Part shown: one piece after another, positions 5,173 through 10,450 of the stretch
Numbering within the stretch: position 1 is the first letter of the stretch
Layout of the letters: each line of letters starts with the position of its first letter
Source of the DNA: Verrucomicrobiota bacterium
GTDB lineage: Bacteria; Verrucomicrobiota; Verrucomicrobiia; Opitutales; Coraliomargaritaceae
DNA length: 10,450 nt
Assembly: GCA_027620575.1 (NCBI GenBank)
Contig: JAQCDT010000030.1
Coordinates: forward strand, 1-10,450
Direction of reading: 5' to 3'
Notes under the pieces: generated by a model
Told to the model about the DNA's origin: nothing
Database searches by the model: none
Seen by the model: only the letters and a program-made list of their open reading frames with translations
Program-made: the position numbers and the translations under genes

Positions 5173-6324
5173 ATGATTACACTTATTGCATTACTTGCCA
5201 TTGTAGGAGCAATGGTAATTATTTGGAGAGCCAGTGATGGTTTTGAAACTGCCTCTGAGTATTTGGGGCGAAATCTCTCTGACGGAGTCCGAGGGGCAAC
5301 CATTAATGCTATTGGAAGTTCCATGCCAGAGCTCTTCACTACATTGTTTGGATTAATTCTTTTAGGGCACGTAGATAACTTTGCTTTTGGAATAGGAACC
5401 ACAGCGGGTAGTGCAATATTCAACGGAATGATCATTCCGGCAGTTGTGATTTTTGCGGTTATTGGTTTTGGGATTGCTAAAAGAGTAAATGTTTCAAAAA
5501 AAGTAATTTTAAGGGACGGTCTCAGTCTTGTTGCTGCTGAGTTCATATTAATCTTTTTGATTTCTGGTAACACCCTTTATTGGTGGCATGGTGTCATTTT
5601 GATGCTCACATACGCTGCCTATGTAATCATCATGTTGAAAACCATGACTGTAAGTGAAGAATCCGAAGATTCTGATGAAGATGACGAAGAAGGCTCTCAG
5701 TCTAATCGTGGATTTTTATTGTCTTTGTTAACTCTTGATTTGGAAAGTCTGATTATTGGACAAAGAGAACTAAAATCTAAAAATGCTTGGTGGCTTTTGA
5801 TTGTCGCTATGCTAGTAATAGGCGCAGCATGTATTGGGTTAGTTGAGGCTTGCGAAGCTCTAGCTGGTGAAATGGGATTGGCGCCATATTTTATTGCTGT
5901 AGTCCTTGCATCAGCGGCAACTAGTGTTCCAGATACAATTCTTTCTTATCGCGATGCCATGGATGGTCAATATGACGATGCAGTCGCTAACGCACTGGGT
6001 AGTAATATTTTTGACATATGTTTTGCTTTAGGATTTCCCTTATTTCTATATACAATCGTGTACGGACCAATAGAGATGGGCGCAGAAACAGTGCAAAATG
6101 TCGCAGAACTTAGGATTAGTCTTCTGATATTAACGTCTTTAGCATTTATTGTATATTACTTCAATAAAGGTATGGGTCGTTTGCAGGGGCTTCTTTTACT
6201 TGCAATGTATTTTATATTCACTGTGTTTGTATTTGCCAAAGGATATAATTTTCCATGGGCAGTAGAGTTTGGGGAACTACTTAACCTTAAGCTTAATTCT
6301 TTTCGTTCATTAATAGGAATTTAG
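5173..6324 (+). CDS. CaCA-family Na+/Ca2+-exchanger-like membrane antiporter
   Basis: A 383-residue polytopic membrane protein. I start it at ATG 5173; an in-frame TTG at 5167 adds only two residues. It has the two inverted repeats of the CaCA superfamily (Na_Ca_ex). Alpha-1 is AIGSSMPELFTT (47-57, acidic ion ligand E53) followed by GSAIFN (79-84). Alpha-2 is SAATSVPDTILS (247-258, with D254 in place of the usual Glu) followed by GSNIFD (276-281). The halves are joined by a highly acidic loop (about 161-175, SEESEDSDEDDEEG), probably cytosolic. The family exports or exchanges Ca2+ or similar cations across the inner membrane. As first gene of the ter operon, 5 nt before a TerD gene, it probably sets the Ca2+ level sensed by the TerD proteins and may stand in for the membrane protein TerC, absent here. 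Substrate specificity is inferred. Confidence 0.85.
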   Translation: MITLIALLAIVGAMVIIWRASDGFETASEYLGRNLSDGVRGATINAIGSSMPELFTTLFGLILLGHVDNFAFGIGTTAGSAIFNGMIIPAVVIFAVIGFGIAKRVNVSKKVILRDGLSLVAAEFILIFLISGNTLYWWHGVILMLTYAAYVIIMLKTMTVSEESEDSDEDDEEGSQSNRGFLLSLLTLDLESLIIGQRELKSKNAWWLLIVAMLVIGAACIGLVEACEALAGEMGLAPYFIAVVLASAATSVPDTILSYRDAMDGQYDDAVANALGSNIFDICFALGFPLFLYTIVYGPIEMGAETVQNVAELRISLLILTSLAFIVYYFNKGMGRLQGLLLLAMYFIFTVFVFAKGYNFPWAVEFGELLNLKLNSFRSLIGI

Positions 6325-6329
6325 AGAAT

Positions 6330-6953
6330 ATGGAAAACAACGTTATTAACTTAAAGAAAGGTCAGAAAGTTACAGTTGGCTTTTATGACATGACCGTTGG
6401 TTTAGGGTGGGACCCCAATCCTGGTACAGGTTATGATTTTGATTTAGATGTTTCAGCAATGATGGTAGATAAGAATAGACGTTTACCTTCTGCAGATTTT
6501 TTCATCTTTTATAATAATCTATGTGGCAATGGCCATGATACGGATAATTGCACTTGCGAAGTAGGACAATATGGTGTCCGTCATACTGGGGACGACCCTA
6601 CTGGTGGAGTAAGTGATCATGGTGACGACGAAGCAATTAAGGTAGACTTAAATAAAGTACCAGCAGATATCGAAGAAATAATTTTTGTAGTGACAATTAA
6701 TGATGCAAAAATTCGAAATAATCAAAATTTTGGTCAAGTAAAGAATGCATACATCAGATTAGTAGATAACAATACAAATCAAGAAGTAATGAAATACGAG
6801 CTTGATGAAGATTTTAGTATCGAAACGGGTGTTGAATTTGGTAGGCTCTACAAACGTAATTCTGAATGGAAATTTGATGCTATTGGAGTTGGAGAAGAAA
6901 AAGAGCTTGATTTTTTCGTAGACAAATATTTTAACGGAACAATAGTTAAGTAG
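6330..6953 (+). CDS. TerD-domain stress protein with a Cys/His insertion
   Basis: A 207-residue TerD-family protein, near the usual length of about 190-200. Family marks in order are VINLKKGQKV (5-14), TVGLGWDPN (22-30), the Ca2+-site motif DFDLDVS (36-42), FFIFYNN (57-63), HTGDDPTGG (85-93), DDEAIKVDL (99-107), NFGQVKNAYIRLVD (133-146) and the C-terminal EFGRLYKR ... WKFDAIG (169-186). TerD proteins are cytosolic Ca2+-binding beta-sandwich proteins linked to tellurite, oxidative and phage stress. Between FYNN and HTGDD it carries an insertion with C65, H69, C74 and C76, unlike the simple turn expected there, which could hold a metal. The start at ATG 6330 is 5 nt after the antiporter stop, and the next TerD gene begins 1 nt after its own stop. 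Confidence 0.93.
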   Translation: MENNVINLKKGQKVTVGFYDMTVGLGWDPNPGTGYDFDLDVSAMMVDKNRRLPSADFFIFYNNLCGNGHDTDNCTCEVGQYGVRHTGDDPTGGVSDHGDDEAIKVDLNKVPADIEEIIFVVTINDAKIRNNQNFGQVKNAYIRLVDNNTNQEVMKYELDEDFSIETGVEFGRLYKRNSEWKFDAIGVGEEKELDFFVDKYFNGTIVK

Positions 6954-6954
6954 T

Positions 6955-7722
6955 ATGGCAGACTTCATTAATTTAAGGAAAGGTCAGAAAATTGATCTTA
7001 GAAAAAATTCAGCTGGAGAAAGTGTTTATGACCTTTCTCAAATCACTGTTGGCCTCGGATGGGATGTCCGCGAGGAAAAGAAAGGTTTCCTATCCGGACT
7101 TTTTGGGAAGAAGGAAGAAGACTTTGACTTAGATGCTATAGCATTTTTATTGGATTCCAATGGAAAGGTAGCTAACCTAGGGAAAGAATTACGCTTTGCT
7201 AATGGCCACAAGGTCAGTTTGCATGGTGGGGATATCATTTTCTTCAATAGCATGACATATCCTTCTGGTTCGGGAACATCAAACATGCTTTATCCTGAGG
7301 GTGCATCAAAGACTGTGATGGCACAAAAAGTAAAGCAGTTATTAAATCAAGGAGAGCTGATAGTCCATACCGGAGATAACCTAACGGGTGAAGGTGAAGG
7401 AGATGATGAACAAATTATTGTTAAACTAGATTCACTACCCGAGAAAATTGACAAAATTTTATTTATCGTTTGCATTTATCAAGGTCAAAAGAAAAATCAG
7501 CATTTCGGGCAAGTTGATAACGCATTTATTAGAGCATGCGATGCTAAGGGCAAAGAAATCGCTAGATACAGTCTTTCAAACAGTCCTCAATTCGAAGGGA
7601 TGAGATCTATGGTTTTTGGTGAAATCTACAGGCATAATGGTGATTGGAAGTTTAATGCTGTCGGAGATCCTGAGCCTACAGACAATTTTGTTCAAATTTT
7701 ACAACGTTACACCAATAACTAA
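6955..7722 (+). CDS. TerD-domain stress protein, long form with two insertions
   Basis: A 255-residue TerD-family protein, longer than the typical 190-200. It keeps FINLRKGQKIDL (4-15), TVGLGWDVRE (31-40), the Ca2+-site stretch DFDLDAIAFLLD (56-67), HTGDNLTGEGEGDDEQIIVKL (split across 138-158), HFGQVDNAFIRACD (183-196) and VFGEIYRHNGDWKFNAVG (220-237). A Gly/Lys/Phe-rich loop GFLSGLFGKKEE (44-55), common in longer TerD/TerZ relatives, precedes the first Ca2+ motif. A second insertion of about 30 residues (100-134) ends in a helical segment (KTVMAQKVKQLL). It starts 1 nt after the first TerD gene and ends 5 nt before the first VWA gene, indicating coupled expression. It probably forms a mixed TerD complex with its neighbour (inference). 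Confidence 0.93.
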   Translation: MADFINLRKGQKIDLRKNSAGESVYDLSQITVGLGWDVREEKKGFLSGLFGKKEEDFDLDAIAFLLDSNGKVANLGKELRFANGHKVSLHGGDIIFFNSMTYPSGSGTSNMLYPEGASKTVMAQKVKQLLNQGELIVHTGDNLTGEGEGDDEQIIVKLDSLPEKIDKILFIVCIYQGQKKNQHFGQVDNAFIRACDAKGKEIARYSLSNSPQFEGMRSMVFGEIYRHNGDWKFNAVGDPEPTDNFVQILQRYTNN

Positions 7723-7727
7723 ACAAC

Positions 7728-8366
7728 ATGAGAAGATTACCAGTTTACCTTTTATTAGATACTTCCGGATCAATGTCGGGAGAACCGATTGAAGCGGTTA
7801 AAAATGGAGTTCAAGTTATGATTAGCTCACTGCGTCAAAACCCTCAGGCTATTGAAACAGCATTTTTGAGTGTAATCACGTTTAATACGGAAGCAAATCA
7901 AATTATTCCTTTGACGGATTTAGCTTCTTTCCAAATGGTAGATATAAGTGCCTCTGGCACTACATCGCTCGGTGAGGCTTTGAAACTTGTGAGTACCAAA
8001 ATAGATACTGAAGTCGCTAAAACCACTATGGAGCAGAAGGGTGATTGGAAGCCGTTAGTATTTATTATGACAGATGGAATTCCAACAGATAATTGGCAAT
8101 CTGGGTTGACAGAATACCAAAAGCGTAAAGTTGCTTTTACCGTTGCATGTGGAGCCGGTTCCGGTGCTGATACGAATATTTTAAAACAAATCACAGAAAA
8201 CGTGGTAAGCCTAGATAATGCGGATACTGCTAGTATAGGTAAATTTTTTCAATGGGTTACTGCATCAATAGGCGTTAGCTCATCTAAAGTCGAGGAATCG
8301 GGTAAAGAGGTGGTAGGCTTGAATGAACTTCCACCCCCACCAAGTGAATTGAATATTGTAGTTTAA
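7728..8366 (+). CDS. TerY-like von Willebrand A (VWA) domain protein, first copy
   Basis: A 212-residue single-domain VWA protein. The metal-ion-dependent adhesion site is complete: D11-x-S13-x-S15 in LLDTSGSM, T78/T79 in SGTTSLGEA and D116 in IMTDG, so it should bind a divalent cation. It belongs to the TerY-like group found in ter clusters, where VWA proteins are thought to act as scaffolds joining TerD proteins to phosphatase and kinase partners. The start MRRLPVY is shared with the two following genes. A proline-rich tail LPPPPSELNIVV (201-212) closes the protein and recurs in the next copy. It has no signal peptide and is cytosolic. The gene begins 5 nt after the second TerD gene and belongs to the same operon. 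Confidence 0.92.
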   Translation: MRRLPVYLLLDTSGSMSGEPIEAVKNGVQVMISSLRQNPQAIETAFLSVITFNTEANQIIPLTDLASFQMVDISASGTTSLGEALKLVSTKIDTEVAKTTMEQKGDWKPLVFIMTDGIPTDNWQSGLTEYQKRKVAFTVACGAGSGADTNILKQITENVVSLDNADTASIGKFFQWVTASIGVSSSKVEESGKEVVGLNELPPPPSELNIVV

Positions 8367-8382
8367 TCAAATTCTATATTTC

Positions 8383-9018
8383 TTGAGAAGGTTACCAGTA
8401 TACTTTTTATTAGACACTTCCGGATCAATGTATGGAGAGCCCATTGAAGCATTAAATAATGCTTTAAATGGCATGATTAATACCTTACGAACTGATCCAC
8501 AAGCGCTCGATTCTTTGTGGGTTTCAATTATTACTTTCAATAGAGAGGTTGAGGATCTAGTATCGCTTACAGATTTGGCAAGTTTCCAATTACCGGAAAT
8601 TCAATGTCCAAAAAGTGGCCCTACTCATACAGGAAAAGCTCTAGAGGTAGCTTATGAAAAAATAAAATCTGAAGTCGTTAAAGGATCGAAGACTAAGAAA
8701 GGCGATTGGAGACCTTTGCTTTTCCTTTTTACAGATGGTAAACCCAGTGATCTGCTACTTTACAGATCAATGGTCCCGAAAATCAAATCATTGAATTTTG
8801 GTGCAATAGTTTGCTGTGCAGCTGGAGGACAATCAAATACGGAGATTTTAAAAGAATTAACTAATGATGTAGTTCAGCTCGATAGTACTGATCCGGAAAT
8901 GTTGAGACAATTTTTTAAATGGGTTTCGGAAACTATTGAGATTGGTAATAAGAGTGTAGGTACAACTGAAGCTGTCGCGCTTCCACCACCGCCATCTCAA
9001 GTTCACCTAGTAATATAA
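8383..9018 (+). CDS. TerY-like VWA domain protein, second copy, TTG start
   Basis: A 211-residue paralogue of the preceding gene. The MIDAS is complete: D11-x-S13-x-S15 in LLDTSGSM, T81/T83 in GPTHTGKA and D118 in LFTDG. The start is a TTG at 8383. The paralogues on both sides begin MRRLPVY with ATG at exactly this position, and the next in-frame ATG lies beyond the essential Asp, so TTG must be the true start. This may lower its translation relative to its neighbours. It ends in LPPPPSQVHLVI (200-211), matching the tail of the first copy. The gap from the first copy is 16 nt, the largest between the ter, VWA and downstream genes. The nearly identical first 60 nt point to tandem duplication. 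Confidence 0.9.
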   Translation: MRRLPVYFLLDTSGSMYGEPIEALNNALNGMINTLRTDPQALDSLWVSIITFNREVEDLVSLTDLASFQLPEIQCPKSGPTHTGKALEVAYEKIKSEVVKGSKTKKGDWRPLLFLFTDGKPSDLLLYRSMVPKIKSLNFGAIVCCAAGGQSNTEILKELTNDVVQLDSTDPEMLRQFFKWVSETIEIGNKSVGTTEAVALPPPPSQVHLVI

Positions 9019-9021
9019 ATT

Positions 9022-10068
9022 ATGAGAAGGTTACCAGTATATTTTTTAGTAGATGTCTCAGAATCAATGGTCGGAGAGCCAATCCTGAATGTAGAAAAGG
9101 GGATTCGCGATATTATAACAGAATTGAAAACTGACCCAAGCGCACTAGAAACAGTTCATATTTCAATTGTTGTATTTGCAGGTAAGGCAAAAACTATTGT
9201 TCCTTTACAGGATATTGTTACGTTTTATCCCCCTAAATTTCCAATTGGTGGGGGAACATCATTAAGCAATGGACTTTATCATCTCATAGATGAGCTACAA
9301 AGAAATATTGTACCAAATACATCAACAACAAAGGGTGATTGGAAACCATTAGTATTTCTATTAACTGATGGTTGCCCTACTGACGACACCTCTAGTGCAA
9401 TCGAAAATTGGTCAAACACTTGGAAAAGCAGATGTAATTTAATTTGCATTTCTTTTGGAGGTCATACAGACCAACTTTTATTATCAAAGTTGACTGACAA
9501 CTTATTGCAATTTGACAACGCCGATTCAGGTTCATATAAAAGATTTTTTGAATGGGTATCAGCGTCAATTCGGATTTCTAGCGAAAGAGTTGATGCTGAT
9601 AAGGAATTCAATATCGATATGCGCGGGAATGAGGAATTATCTATTGTTGATTTAAGAAAGTTGTCAAAGCAATCTATCGACGACAATTATGTTGTTTTAA
9701 CCGGAAAATGCCAAACAACTCAGAGACCCTATTTGATTAAATATCACAAAGTATTTATTAATTCAGAAATTGAATATCTTGATTTTCAAACCAAGCAGTA
9801 CCAATTAGTTGGGGGCTTTCAAATAGATGAATCTTATTTTGAATTATCTGACAAGTACAAAGAAAAAGTGTCAATTAATACTGAAGAACTCATAGGTGCG
9901 CCGTCTTGTCCATGTTGTGGTAATCAATATGCTTTTGCTGTATGCAGTTGTGGTGGGCTACATTGTATTGGCAATAATCGAGTAAATACATGTCCTTGGT
10001 GCAAAATTGAAGCCGAATATGGATTTGGAGGTGGCGATGGTTTCAATGTAACTAGATCTTTAGGCTAA
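9022..10068 (+). CDS. terY: TerY: VWA domain with C-terminal TerY-C zinc-binding domain
   Basis: A 348-residue protein with two domains. Residues 1-200 form a VWA domain with an intact MIDAS: D11-x-S13-x-S15 in DVSESM, T79 in GGGTS and D116 in LLTDG. Residues 201-290 are a beta-rich linker with no proline tail. The C-terminal 55 residues are a TerY-C metal-binding domain with cysteines C296, C298, C299, C308, C310, C315, C324, C327 and H314, ending in a glycine-rich stretch (GFGGGDGFN). This build fits TerY of the TerY-phosphorylation triad, which in other genomes adjoins a PP2C phosphatase and a kinase. It starts 3 nt after the second copy, and its stop overlaps the next start by 1 nt (TAATG). 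It probably differs from the shorter copies in partner binding. Confidence 0.93.
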   Translation: MRRLPVYFLVDVSESMVGEPILNVEKGIRDIITELKTDPSALETVHISIVVFAGKAKTIVPLQDIVTFYPPKFPIGGGTSLSNGLYHLIDELQRNIVPNTSTTKGDWKPLVFLLTDGCPTDDTSSAIENWSNTWKSRCNLICISFGGHTDQLLLSKLTDNLLQFDNADSGSYKRFFEWVSASIRISSERVDADKEFNIDMRGNEELSIVDLRKLSKQSIDDNYVVLTGKCQTTQRPYLIKYHKVFINSEIEYLDFQTKQYQLVGGFQIDESYFELSDKYKEKVSINTEELIGAPSCPCCGNQYAFAVCSCGGLHCIGNNRVNTCPWCKIEAEYGFGGGDGFNVTRSLG

Positions 10069-10450
10069 TGATTAATGAATTAAGAGAGATATTATCATGG
10101 TCCGTAAAGGATCAATCTAAAATTTCAGATGCGTTAATTAGCGAATTGTATCCTGAATTAGAATTCAATGATGCTATTCAGAATTACATCGAATTAAAAA
10201 TAGCGATGGAAAAAAAGTGGAAGATACACAACAGAATACACGACATCGTCAACCAACATGTTGTTGCGCCAAATGGCACTCAAAACGTAGATTATTTTTT
10301 TACTTTAGATTTTGAAAAATATAATTGGACTGACATCAGTGAATTTAAATTTAATATCGAAGGTTTAGAAGGTTTAGAAATCGAACAAGAAACTAAAGAG
10401 ATTAAGGGTCAGCCCAAGGTTTCCGGCGAATTTGATTTAATTTTTTTATT
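10068..10450 (+). CDS. Partial gene after TerY; possible N-terminus of a PP2C-type phosphatase protein
   Basis: An open frame from ATG 10068 runs off the window after 127 codons, so the true length is unknown. It shares one base with the TerY stop (TAATG), the tightest junction in the operon. Residues 1-55 are helical (MINELREILSWSVKDQ ... YIELKIAMEKKW). Residues about 65-127 are beta-prone and resemble a putative Ig-like (He_PIG-type) fold: PNGTQNVDYFFTLDF, then EFKFNIEGLEGLEIE, then IKGQPKVSGEFDLIF, the last being the usual closing strand. By context, the next members of TerY triads are a PP2C phosphatase and a protein kinase, so this is probably the N-terminal extension of one of them. No catalytic motif is visible in the part present, and the assignment rests on context. 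Confidence 0.7.
   Translation, partial: MINELREILSWSVKDQSKISDALISELYPELEFNDAIQNYIELKIAMEKKWKIHNRIHDIVNQHVVAPNGTQNVDYFFTLDFEKYNWTDISEFKFNIEGLEGLEIEQETKEIKGQPKVSGEFDLIFL

Noticed and set aside
5157..5573. Minus-strand 138-codon ORF inside the antiporter gene
   Set aside because: It lies wholly opposite a strongly recognisable membrane protein and has no features of its own.

Overview
The window looks like chromosomal accessory DNA of a Bacteroidota bacterium (Flavobacteriia or Cytophagia type). The main genes are AT-rich, starts show little Shine-Dalgarno sequence, candidate promoters resemble the Bacteroidota form (TTG near -33, TAnnTTTG near -7), and the protein families (PrsW with a GYF_2-like domain, a ter cluster with a CaCA antiporter and three VWA proteins) fit that phylum. 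This is inference from style and family content; there is no rRNA or other phylogenetic marker.

Left third (1-2814), low gene density. An 85-bp ungapped imperfect direct repeat (4-88 and 386-470) flanks about 300 bp without a convincing gene. Then come a small Cys-rich putative metal-binding protein (586-774) and an acidic hypothetical on the minus strand (968-1372). The gene-poor stretch 1373-1949 holds several strong hairpins and seven copies of the heptamer CATTGCC/GGCAATG. It is followed by a hypothetical gene (1950-2288) and a short, GC-richer ORF resembling a winged-helix C-terminus (2299-2451). Two terminator-like hairpins and a 53-bp imperfect tandem repeat fill 2452-2680. The whole reads as mobile-element scar tissue.

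Middle (2815-4037): remains of a type I restriction-modification locus. An XRE regulator overlaps hsdM by ATGA. The HsdM frame breaks off exactly after its NPP motif and continues in frame into what looks like the extreme C-terminus of HsdR, so a deletion appears to have removed the rest of hsdM, hsdS and nearly all of hsdR. The system should be non-functional for restriction and probably for modification.

Right part (4056 to the end): a PrsW-type membrane protease with an N-terminal GYF_2-like domain, then a tight, same-strand Ter stress operon. It runs: Na+/Ca2+-exchanger-like antiporter, two TerD-domain proteins, three tandem TerY-like von Willebrand A (MIDAS) proteins, the third carrying a TerY-C zinc-binding tail, and the start of a further gene cut off by the window. 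Gaps inside the operon range from a 1-nt overlap to 16 nt. In comparable ter clusters TerD proteins bind Ca2+ and VWA/TerY proteins act with a PP2C phosphatase and a kinase; the cut-off last gene may begin that phosphatase part, but this cannot be seen here. A working model is a membrane-linked, Ca2+-dependent stress or defence response encoded beside a dead restriction system.
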